Of a stretch of DNA of 12,191 nucleotides, positions 1-6,300 are shown piece by piece; position 1 is the first letter of the stretch, and every line of letters starts with the position of its first letter. The DNA lies in the NCBI GenBank assembly GCA_028691335.1, contig JAQUZK010000022.1:1-12191 (forward strand). The letters run 5' to 3'. The notes under the pieces are model-generated. The model ran no database searches. It worked only from the letters and a program-made list of their open reading frames with translations, and was not told the origin of the DNA. Both the position numbers and the translations under genes were made by a program. The stretch comes from Candidatus Izemoplasmatales bacterium. GTDB taxonomy: Bacteria > Bacillota_I > Bacilli_A > Izemoplasmatales > Hujiaoplasmataceae.

Positions 1-372
1 AATATTATAAAAATATTTTCCTAAAATATAGTGGGCAGAAAGATCGACTAAATCCCAGTTATTTATATAATCTAAGTGTTCTATATATAAATCTACTATT
101 TCTTTTTGTTCAATGATATCTGCTTTTCTCATCTTGTAAGTGAGTATGAGTAATCCTAATAGTCTATGTTCGTGAACCTTATGTTTTAGCAGTTTTTTTA
201 ATTCTCCCTTAGGTACTTTATCTTTATACTTTAAAGCTAAACTTCTTAAAGAAGGAACATCTATACCTGCAAACAAGTCATTTTCGCCTTCAATATAATT
301 CTTTTTATGATATCTAGTTTTGCTCTTTAATGTATCATATTTATAAAGTTTTTTTAGCTCTGCTTCAATCAA
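1..372 (-). CDS. AlkD-like DNA alkylation repair protein (partial, N-terminal 124 residues)
   Basis: The frame is open from a TTG start at 372 to the window edge, so the C-terminal part is off-window. The start is chosen because a strong GGGAGGTG ribosome binding site lies at 380-387, about 7 nt upstream. The protein is helical and HEAT-repeat-like, with GIDVPSLRSLALKY near residues 36-49 and the family hallmark NNWDLVD at 104-110. W106 and D110 have the W-x3-D spacing of the catalytic pair I recall from the Bacillus cereus AlkD enzyme (Trp109/Asp113). AlkD-family proteins remove bulky or positively charged alkylated bases such as 3-methyladenine and 7-methylguanine. Expression should depend on the T-box directly upstream, which is unexpected for DNA repair. 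Family assignment is confident; substrate is inferred, and some family members have no shown glycosylase activity. Confidence 0.88.
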   Translation of the reverse strand, partial: MIEAELKKLYKYDTLKSKTRYHKKNYIEGENDLFAGIDVPSLRSLALKYKDKVPKGELKKLLKHKVHEHRLLGLLILTYKMRKADIIEQKEIVDLYIEHLDYINNWDLVDLSAHYILGKYFYNI

Positions 373-393
373 GTTTTTCACCTCCCTAAAAAT

Positions 394-418
394 AAAAAAA
401 GTCCTTTATAAAAAGGAC
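394..418 (-). terminator. T-box-controlled intrinsic terminator
   Basis: GTCCTTT/AAAGGAC stem (418-401) with a 4-nt loop, followed by seven T residues (400-394). The 5' half overlaps the segment used by the antiterminator, as expected for tRNA-dependent read-through. It can also stop transcripts coming from the hydrolase upstream. The ribosome binding site of alkD begins only a few nucleotides later. Confidence 0.9.
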
Positions 419-621
419 GATTATTTCGCGGTACCACCTTAATTCCGATTTTTTAATATAAATCGGCACTCAACATCTTTTAACGCAAGATTTACGTACA
501 GTTCTACTTAATTTCTTCTGTCTTTCTTGGGCGTTTTTCGATTCAACCATTATTGTGAGGCTTACACCATCCCTCATTCGCTTAAATAACTACTGTTAAT
601 CTACTCTTCCAATCATCAATT
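394..621 (-). ncRNA. T-box riboswitch leader, probably tRNA-Lys responsive
   Basis: A complete T-box is visible on the minus strand. Stem I base TTGG (612-609) pairs with CCAA near 529-526. The 5' loop-E element AGTA (605-602) sits before GATT (601-598), which pairs with AATC (543-540); GAA (539-537) completes loop E. A distal hairpin GAGG/CCTC (575-572, 560-557) encloses GATGGTG. Stem III is at 466-445. The antiterminator T-box AAGGTGGTACCGCG is at 440-427 and a terminator hairpin follows. The specifier directly after GAA is AAA (536-534, Lys); AAC (535-533, Asn) is the alternative. The UGGU bulge predicts discriminator base A73, as usual for tRNA-Lys but not tRNA-Asn (G73). Uncharged tRNA would prevent termination and switch on the downstream gene(s). 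T-box identity is nearly certain; amino acid identity is moderate. Confidence 0.95.
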
Positions 622-627
622 TATCTT

Positions 628-655
628 ATTATAACATAGGTTAATTAATTGTAAA
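628..655 (-). promoter_or_regulatory. Sigma-A type promoter of the T-box/alkD transcript
   Basis: The -35 box TTTACA is at 655-650 and the -10 box TATAAT at 633-628, with a 16-nt spacer. A start near 621 places the first T-box pairing segment just downstream. The promoter lies within 10 nt of the hydrolase stop codon, so the T-box transcript starts immediately after that gene. Confidence 0.8.
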
Positions 656-664
656 GTGTTTATC

Positions 665-1408
665 TTAATGATTTATGCTTTTATCAAGGAAATTATAAGA
701 GTCACTTAGCATTTCTGGATTCGATTCATGGCCTAAGTCGTATTCTCTATACTCACACTCGATTAAACTTGAGAGTTTTTTTGCATAAATCATTGGAACA
801 ATTTTATCTCTTAGCCCAACTGACATAAAAACCTTTTTGTTTTCGAATAATTTATAGTTTAGTAGCGGGTCTAATCTTTGATATTTTTTTAATCTATCAT
901 AGAATTGATTATCCTTTGGAAAGCTATAAACTTCTTGTTTATAACTATAAAAATCAACAAAAGAAGGAGACCCCACAATACTTACAACTGATTTAACTTT
1001 ATCGAATATCGTTGACAAATAAAACGCTATTGCCGCTCCCATAGACACTCCATAAACAGCCAACGGCATTTCACTTGAAATTTTACTATCCTCTACTAAA
1101 AAATCATATACTTTAATAGCATCGTGAGCTGTATTTATTTCAGTATCAATTATCATTGCTTGCCTTTGAGAATTGTCCAATTTTTCATATTCATTCGTTC
1201 TTCTTTCACCGTGCTCATATGCATCTAAAACAATTACAGTATATCCCATTGAAGCAAGAGTTATATCTTTTCCGCCAGCTCCGTATTCTTTGTCGCCACC
1301 AAACCCGTGAAAAAAGAACACTATTGGTTTATCTTTCGGAGTGTTTTTATATAATAAATTAAAAGTGATGGATTCATATTTTAGACTTTCTTTAATTATA
1401 TTATTCAT
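665..1408 (-). CDS. Alpha/beta hydrolase (YjfP/YitV-like esterase)
   Basis: A 247-residue serine hydrolase with no signal peptide, so probably cytoplasmic. The oxyanion motif HGFGG is at 34-38, the nucleophile elbow GVSMG at 120-124 (Ser122), the likely acid Asp201 in GLRDKIVP, and the His227 base in LGHES. The DAYEHGER segment at 62-69 resembles the small YjfP/YitV esterase group. Family members hydrolyse short-chain carboxylic esters; the natural substrate here cannot be told from sequence. An AGAGG site (1420-1416) lies 7 nt before the ATG. It follows prs across a terminator, and I see no good promoter of its own, so it may be read by leakage from prs. No separate terminator precedes the T-box promoter downstream. 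All triad residues are present, so it should be active. Confidence 0.85.
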   Translation of the reverse strand: MNNIIKESLKYESITFNLLYKNTPKDKPIVFFFHGFGGDKEYGAGGKDITLASMGYTVIVLDAYEHGERRTNEYEKLDNSQRQAMIIDTEINTAHDAIKVYDFLVEDSKISSEMPLAVYGVSMGAAIAFYLSTIFDKVKSVVSIVGSPSFVDFYSYKQEVYSFPKDNQFYDRLKKYQRLDPLLNYKLFENKKVFMSVGLRDKIVPMIYAKKLSSLIECEYREYDLGHESNPEMLSDSYNFLDKSINH

Positions 1409-1433
1409 AGCTTAACCTCTTTTATTTTTTTAG

Positions 1434-1463
1434 AAAACTCTTCGGCTTTAATACCGAAGAGTT
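1434..1463 (-). terminator. Intrinsic terminator after prs
   Basis: Perfect 10-bp stem AACTCTTCGG/CCGAAGAGTT (1463-1436) with an 8-nt loop, starting 3 nt after the prs stop. The following T tract is short (TTTTCT), so termination may be partial, leaving some read-through into the hydrolase gene. Confidence 0.7.
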
Positions 1464-1466
1464 AAA

Positions 1467-2429
1467 TTATTGTCTTTCACAAGAGAATAGTGTAGAAACC
1501 CCTTGATCATCAATGATATTAATAATTCCTTGACCAAGCAACTCAGCAGTTGATAGTTGAATCAGTTTAGGGAAAATTCTATCTTTCGGTAGTTCAATTG
1601 TGTTAGTGCATATAACTTCTTCTATGGGAGCTTCCATCAATAGTTGCGGAGCGTTTTTAGAGAAGACTGGATGTGTACAGCATGCATAAATTTGTTTAGC
1701 TCCAGCATCGCTTAAGGCGTTTGCAGCAGCGTAAATTGAACCAGCTGTATCTATCATATCATCTATAATTATACAGGTTTTTCCTCTTACTTTACCAATG
1801 ATATTCATAACTTCAGCGACATTTGGTTCAGGTCTCATTTTATCTATAATAGCGATAGGAGATTGAAGTATATTAGCTAAATCTCTAGCTCTAGCAACTC
1901 CACCATGATCAGGTGAAACAACACATATATTTTCTAGATTTTTTTTCATAAAATACTCTGAAAGTATTGGCATAGCTCGGAAATTATCGATTGGTATATC
2001 AAAAAAGCCTTGTATTTGTGGAGCGTGTAAGTCCATACTTATAACCCTAGCAGCTCCAGCAACCTCTAATAAATTAGCTACCAATTTAGCTGATATCGGT
2101 TGTCTAGCTTTAGCTTTTCTATCTTGTCTAGAATATCCGTAATAAGGTATTAAGACATTAACTTCTCTAGCAGATGCTCTTTTCAGCGCATCTATCATTA
2201 TTAACAGTTCCATGATATGCTCATTGACAGGATTGCAAGTAGATTGAATAACAAAAACCTTATGTCCACGAACAGTCTCTGGAATGTTAATATTGATTTC
2301 TCCATCAGCGAAATGAGTCACCTCACATTTGCTAAGAGGGATTCCAATATAGTCAGCTATATCTTGAGCCAGTTGTATGGTAGAACTTAATGCAAATATT
2401 TTTACTTTAGAACCATGAAAAACAGCCAT
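1467..2429 (-). CDS. prs: Ribose-phosphate pyrophosphokinase (PRPP synthetase)
   Basis: A 320-residue class I enzyme that transfers pyrophosphate from ATP to ribose 5-phosphate, giving PRPP for purine, pyrimidine, NAD, His and Trp synthesis. Length is typical. Visible motifs are the N-terminal KIFALSS and FADGE, the YYGYSRQDRKAKARQPISAK nucleotide-binding segment at 96-115, the metal-binding region DLHAPQIQGFF at 133-143, the flexible-loop segment KMRPEPN at 197-203, and the PRPP-binding loop IIDDMIDTAGS at 221-231. The ribosome binding site is weak: only GATGG is seen near the ATG, and a better AAAGGAAAG lies too far upstream. The start is still supported because the N-terminus aligns with the family. 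It has its own upstream -10 box and a downstream hairpin, and follows spoVG as in many Firmicutes, but without glmU between them. Confidence 0.97.
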   Translation of the reverse strand: MAVFHGSKVKIFALSSTIQLAQDIADYIGIPLSKCEVTHFADGEININIPETVRGHKVFVIQSTCNPVNEHIMELLIMIDALKRASAREVNVLIPYYGYSRQDRKAKARQPISAKLVANLLEVAGAARVISMDLHAPQIQGFFDIPIDNFRAMPILSEYFMKKNLENICVVSPDHGGVARARDLANILQSPIAIIDKMRPEPNVAEVMNIIGKVRGKTCIIIDDMIDTAGSIYAAANALSDAGAKQIYACCTHPVFSKNAPQLLMEAPIEEVICTNTIELPKDRIFPKLIQLSTAELLGQGIINIIDDQGVSTLFSCERQ

Positions 2430-2491
2430 AAAAAACCATCACAATAAAAATTATTGCTTTCCTTTCTTTGTCATTAGTTTTATTCAATTCT

Positions 2492-2497
2492 ATTATA
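2492..2497 (-). promoter_or_regulatory. Candidate -10 box for prs
   Basis: TATAAT lies about 65 nt upstream of the prs ATG and just after the spoVG terminator, so prs needs its own promoter. No good -35 hexamer is seen at 16-18 nt spacing, so the assignment is tentative. Confidence 0.45.
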
Positions 2498-2542
2498 CAA
2501 CATTAAGTCGAAACAAGAAAGTAAGAATTTAATTTAAAAGAC

Positions 2543-2570
2543 AAAAAAACACAGACTAATTAGTCCGTGT
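2543..2570 (-). terminator. Intrinsic terminator overlapping the end of spoVG
   Basis: The hairpin ACACGGACT/AGTCTGTGT (2570-2549, one G-U pair, AATT loop) is followed by a seven-T run. The left arm is formed by the last codons of spoVG and the loop holds its TAA stop (2562-2560), so coding and terminator sequence overlap. Flanking A and T runs would also let it work on the opposite strand. Confidence 0.85.
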
Positions 2571-2847
2571 TTTTATCTTCTTCATTGCTAATTTCAGGTA
2601 AAGCTAGGAAGGTATCTAGAACTGATTTTTCAATCATCGCTCTAGTTTCGCTATTAATAGGATGTGCTACATCCTTATAGTCTCCACTTGGCATTTTGCG
2701 ACTTGGCATCGCAACAAACAATCCATTCTTCCCCTCAATGATTCTAAGCTCATGAACAACGAAGCAATTATCAATAGTAATGGCAGCTACACCAACTAAT
2801 CTATTGTCACCGTTAATTCTTTTTGCCCTAACTTCTGTTATTTTCAC
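2560..2847 (-). CDS. spoVG: Septation/regulatory protein SpoVG
   Basis: A 95-residue SpoVG family protein covering the whole conserved domain: MKITEVRAKRIN at the N-terminus, then ITIDNCFVVHELRIIEGKNG at 23-42, AMPSRKMPSGDYKDVAHPI at 46-64, and an acidic, poorly conserved tail. SpoVG proteins bind nucleic acid and act as site-specific regulators in many Firmicutes; the name comes from sporulation in Bacillus, but non-sporulating bacteria also carry it, so it says nothing certain about spores here. The start is GTG at 2847, backed by AGAGGTGG at 2859-2852. It has its own extended -10 promoter and a terminator that overlaps its stop codon, so it probably forms a one-gene transcript, although transcripts from ispE can read into it. 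Confidence 0.97.
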   Translation of the reverse strand: MKITEVRAKRINGDNRLVGVAAITIDNCFVVHELRIIEGKNGLFVAMPSRKMPSGDYKDVAHPINSETRAMIEKSVLDTFLALPEISNEEDKNTD

Positions 2848-2866
2848 ACTACCACCTCTTTATCAA

Positions 2867-2896
2867 ATTATATCATGTTTAATTTTGATAATTCAA
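2867..2896 (-). promoter_or_regulatory. Promoter of spoVG with extended -10
   Basis: TTGAAT at 2896-2891 and TATAAT at 2872-2867 with an 18-nt spacer; TGA directly before the -10 box makes it an extended -10 element. A start about 7 nt downstream leaves a leader of only about 13 nt, with the ribosome binding site near the 5' end of the mRNA. Confidence 0.7.
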
Positions 2897-2912
2897 TAGG
2901 TTGAATAAAATT

Positions 2913-3761
2913 TTATAAAATATCGTTAATTTTTATTAAATATTTCCCTTTGAAAGCGTTTATAAACCGTGAAAAATCCTTTTTTTTATCAATAAGTTTA
3001 ATAAAACTTGAACCTGAGCCAGTCATAACCAATCCTTTATCCCCCAACTCGTTCACTAATGTCTGTTTAAATCTACTGATAACTGAAAAGTTTTTTTCAA
3101 CTATGCACTCTAGAGAATTAAATAATTTTTCTTTAAGTGAATCTATATCATTTTCATTAATGAATTTTCTAACTTCGTTAAAATCAAAAACTTCTAGTTT
3201 TTCTTTATCAGCTTTTTCAAATACCTCTTTAGTAGAAATATATTCTCTAGGATTTATCAACATTAAATGGTAGTTGGAAAAATCTAAATCTATCTCTTCT
3301 ATAACTTCTCCTATACCTGTAACTATAGCGGCTTTGTCAGTTAAACAATATGGGATATCAGCACCATACATAAGCCCAATTCTCTGCATTTCTTTTTGGG
3401 ATAAATTCAGTTCAAACAATTTGTTTATACCCTTTATTACCGCCGCGCTATCAGCGGAATTACCACCTAAACCAGCTCCAAAAGGTATTCTTTTATCAAT
3501 TTTTATTTCTAAACCTGACTTAATATCATATGTTCTACACATATATCTAGCAACTTGAATTACTACATTTTCTTGATTCGATAAAAACAAATCATTTGAC
3601 TTAATAATAACTGTTTCTGGACAGTCAATTAATTTAAATTCTAATGTATCAAAAAGATCGATTTTAACGTTAAGCATTTCTAAATTATGATATCCGTCTT
3701 TCCGTTTGTCTAAAACATTTAAGAACAGATTAACTTTAGCATATGCTTTTTCAATTATCAT
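2913..3761 (-). CDS. ispE: 4-diphosphocytidyl-2-C-methyl-D-erythritol kinase
   Basis: A GHMP-family kinase that phosphorylates the 2-hydroxyl of CDP-methylerythritol in the MEP route to isoprenoids, so this organism probably makes isoprenoids by that pathway. With the ATG at 3761 it is 282 residues, the normal size. K9 and N11 lie in YAKVNLFL; GYHNLEML is at 23-30; the ATP-binding glycine-rich loop PFGAGLGGNSADSAA is at 93-107; the catalytic Asp135 is in YGADIPY; TGSGSS is at 247-252. A longer frame adds 23 residues, starting MWLALLDGEF, which match nothing in the family and lie inside the upstream gene. GGAG lies about 11 nt before the chosen ATG. That ATG overlaps the stop of the membrane-protein gene by 11 nt, suggesting coupled translation. 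Confidence 0.94.
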   Translation of the reverse strand: MIIEKAYAKVNLFLNVLDKRKDGYHNLEMLNVKIDLFDTLEFKLIDCPETVIIKSNDLFLSNQENVVIQVARYMCRTYDIKSGLEIKIDKRIPFGAGLGGNSADSAAVIKGINKLFELNLSQKEMQRIGLMYGADIPYCLTDKAAIVTGIGEVIEEIDLDFSNYHLMLINPREYISTKEVFEKADKEKLEVFDFNEVRKFINENDIDSLKEKLFNSLECIVEKNFSVISRFKQTLVNELGDKGLVMTGSGSSFIKLIDKKKDFSRFINAFKGKYLIKINDIL

Positions 3762-4461
3762 CGGTATCTTTTCTCCTTTCATAATTAAATTTTTTAACCA
3801 AAATTCGCCATCCAACAAAGCTAACCACAAAAGCTCCGAATGCCCCTATTATCAAGTCTAGCATTGTATCCATCAAACCGTAGGATTGCGGATATATTGA
3901 ACTTTCATTTATCCATTGATACCTTTGCATATTTCTAGATGGCTCACCAGATATATTAAATGCAATTGTATCTACCGCAAACTCATAAAACTCCCATAAA
4001 ACTAATAATGTTATCGCAAAACAAAAAGCAAAAACGCTAAGTAATCCAGGGTTTAATCTAAGTTCTTTTGTTCTAGATAAATTATATGAGTAAATAATTT
4101 CGTAACTAATTATAGATATAGCTGTTCCACTTACTATATGTAAAAACTTGTCATAACCTTTAACGGTATCAACTAAACCATGAATATTACCCATTACAAT
4201 TGAAGCGAATATAAATAAAGATACAATTATCTCTAAGTAATTTGGAATATCTATTTTAAATCTTGTTTCTATAATCCAAGGTAAAGAAAAAAGAACAATA
4301 GCTAAAAAACCTAAAAATATGTTATTTAGTCCTGCATCTCTTTGCCCCACTGTTGTCGCAAAAGCAACACTTAATCCAGCTCCTATTATTTCTAAAATAA
4401 CCAGACCTAAAAATATAAAATATACTACCTTAGAAGACTCAAGTTTTTTAAATTTAATCAT
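3751..4461 (-). CDS. Polytopic membrane protein of unknown function (DUF2238/YjdF-like architecture)
   Basis: A 236-residue hydrophobic protein with about six membrane segments (roughly 11-35, 46-64, 77-94, 107-126, 138-158, 197-221). Conserved-looking polar motifs sit at membrane edges: YDKFLH at 103-108, WEFYEFAVD at 156-164, and GLMDTMLDLIIGAFGA near 195-210. The order D-K/R-F-x-H, then WE-x-x-E, then a D-T-x-x-D helix resembles the DUF2238/YjdF family, but I cannot confirm membership. No function is known to me; the spaced charged residues could bind metal or form a small active site. It has its own strong promoter and a GAGG ribosome binding site (4473-4470), and its TGA overlaps the ispE start by 11 nt, so the two are expressed together. 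Real gene with high confidence, family moderate. Confidence 0.82.
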   Translation of the reverse strand: MIKFKKLESSKVVYFIFLGLVILEIIGAGLSVAFATTVGQRDAGLNNIFLGFLAIVLFSLPWIIETRFKIDIPNYLEIIVSLFIFASIVMGNIHGLVDTVKGYDKFLHIVSGTAISIISYEIIYSYNLSRTKELRLNPGLLSVFAFCFAITLLVLWEFYEFAVDTIAFNISGEPSRNMQRYQWINESSIYPQSYGLMDTMLDLIIGAFGAFVVSFVGWRILVKKFNYERRKDTDDN

Positions 4462-4494
4462 GCATTAATCCTCGCTTCATTTCTATTCAGTATA

Positions 4495-4523
4495 ATTATA
4501 GCATTTTTTATTAATTATGCCAA
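4495..4523 (-). promoter_or_regulatory. Strong promoter for the membrane protein-ispE unit
   Basis: TTGGCA at 4523-4518, a 17-nt spacer and TATAAT at 4500-4495, with TGC directly before the -10 box (extended -10). The predicted start is near 4488, giving a leader of about 27 nt. This separates the housekeeping ispE unit from the DNA-polymerase pair upstream, although no terminator is visible between them. Confidence 0.75.
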
Positions 4524-4532
4524 AAGACAAAA

Positions 4533-4865
4533 CTAATCTACTATTTCCAAACTGACAATATCTTCTGCTAAAATTTTTTCATATGTTGACAAGGTAATAC
4601 GCTTATTGATGAAATCTAACTTTTCAATAAAACCAAAAGTAACCTTAATATATCCATCACTGTAATACTTGAGTTCAACTTCTTTCTTATAATTTATCGC
4701 TGTTTGAATATTACGATTTAAAGTTTCGTATTCATCATCACTTAAAACCGGTTTTTCTCTTTGACCCAATCTATACTGCATTTCCTTAAGCATTGAATGA
4801 TATCCGCTTAATGCATCAAAAGCTGCCCACTTTATGATGCCTCTATCGATATATTGACTAGGCAT
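4533..4865 (-). CDS. YolD-like protein
   Basis: A 110-residue YolD-like protein with DRGIIKWAAFDAL at 7-19, LSDDE around 42-46, and a C-terminal beta-rich half holding YYSDGYIKVTFGFIEKLD and the closing residues DIVSLEIVD. The ATG at 4865 is preferred: AGGTGG ends 5 nt before it. A GTG at 4874 in the same frame falls inside that ribosome binding site and is unlikely to be the start. YolD proteins are typically encoded next to UvrX/UmuC-type Y-family polymerases in Firmicutes, their phages and conjugative elements, and are thought by comparison with UmuD to act with the polymerase; the biochemical role is not settled. Here it overlaps the polymerase stop by 8 nt (ATGCCTAG), so the two are translationally coupled. 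Confidence 0.9.
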   Translation of the reverse strand: MPSQYIDRGIIKWAAFDALSGYHSMLKEMQYRLGQREKPVLSDDEYETLNRNIQTAINYKKEVELKYYSDGYIKVTFGFIEKLDFINKRITLSTYEKILAEDIVSLEIVD

Positions 4866-6123
4866 TGTGACCACCTATCATATCATTTCTAGCTTTTAAT
4901 GTAGACTCTTTTAATTCGCTAGAAGCTCTATTAATACTGTTTTTTCCAAACCTTTCTTTTATTTCATCAACTGCTTGAAAAACATTTCTTTCCTTTAGGA
5001 CTGTTTCAATATCTTCAAAGATATTGATTTGATAATCTATATCTTCAATTAAACCAGTAACTGAAACTCTTACAACTCTTATTGGAGAATCATTATAAAA
5101 TTTATTCATAATTTTCATGCATAACTGATATATATGAGATTCATTGCTTGATGGTTGAGATAATTGCATTTGTCTAGCAAAACCACCACCTATTTCCTTA
5201 CTGTATCCTAAACCAAAATGAACTGTTTTAGCCTTCTTCTTACTTACCCTTAATCTCCTACAAACATCATCGACCATTTCTCTTATAATTTGAAATATCT
5301 CCGGTTTATAATAATCTTCAAATAAAGTTTGTCCTATACCATAACTTTTACTAGAGGGTTTTAATCTTAATTTCTCTTGAATTAGACTCATATCAATTCC
5401 GTGAGAATGATAATATAGTTCTTCTCCTATTACCCCAAATTTCTTTTTTAGTTTTTTAACATCATATTTCGCCAAATCTTCAATCTTATGAATTCCTAAT
5501 GAATTCAAATTTCTTTCCATATTTCTGCCTATACCCCACATCTTTGATAAAGGGGTCACTGGCCATAATTTATTAGGCAAGTTTTCATAACTCCACTTAG
5601 CAATAAACTCAGGAGAGTGTTTGCTTTCTATATCTAAAGCTAGCTTAGCTATAAGCATATTTGGCCCTATTCCACATGTCGAATATATCTTTGTTTTTTT
5701 ATAGATTTCTGCCATTATCATTTTAGCTATTTCATAATCTGTTTTTTTATAATAACTTAAGTACTCTGTAACATCTAGAAAAACTTCATCCACTGAATAG
5801 ACATAAAGATCATCTTCAGAAATAAATTCTAAGTATATTTTAATAATGTTTGTAGAATACTCTAAATATCTCTCCATTCTGGGTTTTCTATAGATTATAT
5901 CTATGTTCTTAGGAAGTTCATAAATTCGGCATCTATTTGGAACTCCTATGCTTTTTAAATATGGAGTAACCGCTAAAACTATGGACCCTCCACCTCGAGA
6001 TTTATCTGCGACAACTAAAGGGGTTTTAAAGGGGTCAAGCCCAGAAACAGCGCATTCTACCGATGCATAAAAACTTTTTAAGTCAATACAAAGAATGTTT
6101 TTGTGTATTCTATACTCATCCAT
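4858..6123 (-). CDS. Y-family translesion DNA polymerase (UvrX/UmuC type)
   Basis: A 421-residue error-prone polymerase able to copy damaged templates. Motif I is CIDLKSFYASVEC at 12-24 (metal ligand D14); the catalytic SVDE is at 110-113 (D112, E113); GIGPNMLIAKLA at 151-162 follows; a helix-hairpin-helix thumb, WGIGRNMERNLNSLGI, is at 196-211; the little-finger domain spans about 255-360. QINIF at 365-369 fits the sliding-clamp binding motif, as expected for recruitment to stalled forks. Partner YolD and overall layout match the UvrX/YqjW group rather than housekeeping DinB. The start is ATG at 6123, 7 nt after AAAGGAGG (6138-6131). No LexA box is recognisable upstream, so damage control is not shown by the sequence. 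The catalytic residues are intact. It could equally be named dinB, polIV or umuC in annotations. Confidence 0.94.
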   Translation of the reverse strand: MDEYRIHKNILCIDLKSFYASVECAVSGLDPFKTPLVVADKSRGGGSIVLAVTPYLKSIGVPNRCRIYELPKNIDIIYRKPRMERYLEYSTNIIKIYLEFISEDDLYVYSVDEVFLDVTEYLSYYKKTDYEIAKMIMAEIYKKTKIYSTCGIGPNMLIAKLALDIESKHSPEFIAKWSYENLPNKLWPVTPLSKMWGIGRNMERNLNSLGIHKIEDLAKYDVKKLKKKFGVIGEELYYHSHGIDMSLIQEKLRLKPSSKSYGIGQTLFEDYYKPEIFQIIREMVDDVCRRLRVSKKKAKTVHFGLGYSKEIGGGFARQMQLSQPSSNESHIYQLCMKIMNKFYNDSPIRVVRVSVTGLIEDIDYQINIFEDIETVLKERNVFQAVDEIKERFGKNSINRASSELKESTLKARNDMIGGHNA

Positions 6124-6146
6124 AGGCTAACCTCCTTTACAATATT

Positions 6147-6152
6147 ATTATA
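6147..6152 (-). promoter_or_regulatory. Candidate -10 box upstream of the Y-family polymerase
   Basis: TATAAT lies 24 nt before the ATG, and transcription from the right is stopped by the 6235-6272 hairpin, so a promoter is needed here. No good -35 box is found. A six-base direct repeat (ATTGTA) occurs twice at 13-nt spacing over the -10 region and may be chance. Confidence 0.45.
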
Positions 6153-6234
6153 CAATGTTGCCAAGCAAAAAACTATTGTTAATATTATATTTATAGCTAT
6201 AAAAAACTTTGAGCTTTAATATTTAATGTATCAC

Positions 6235-6272
6235 AAAAAAAAGTAAGAATAACAATTAACCTTACTTTTTTT
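6235..6272 (-). terminator. Terminator after arsC, likely bidirectional
   Basis: AAAAAAAGTAAG pairs with CTTACTTTTTTT around a 13-nt loop, with A and T runs on both sides. It lies about 28 nt past the arsC stop and closes the pst-pho-arsC run. The G+C part of the stem is short (GTAAG/CTTAC), so efficiency is uncertain. Confidence 0.75.
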
Positions 6273-6300
6273 ATATTAAATATTATATTAAATTTTTTTA

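Noticed and set aside
3762..3830. Longer N-terminus for ispE (23 extra residues)
   Set aside because: The extra residues resemble no IspE N-terminus and overlap the coding end of the membrane-protein gene; the internal ATG has a ribosome binding site and gives the standard family start.
6124..6300. SOS (LexA) operator upstream of the Y-family polymerase
   Set aside because: No CGAAC-N4-GTTCG-like palindrome is present. The A/T-rich segment has only a weak -10 box and a short direct repeat that could be chance.
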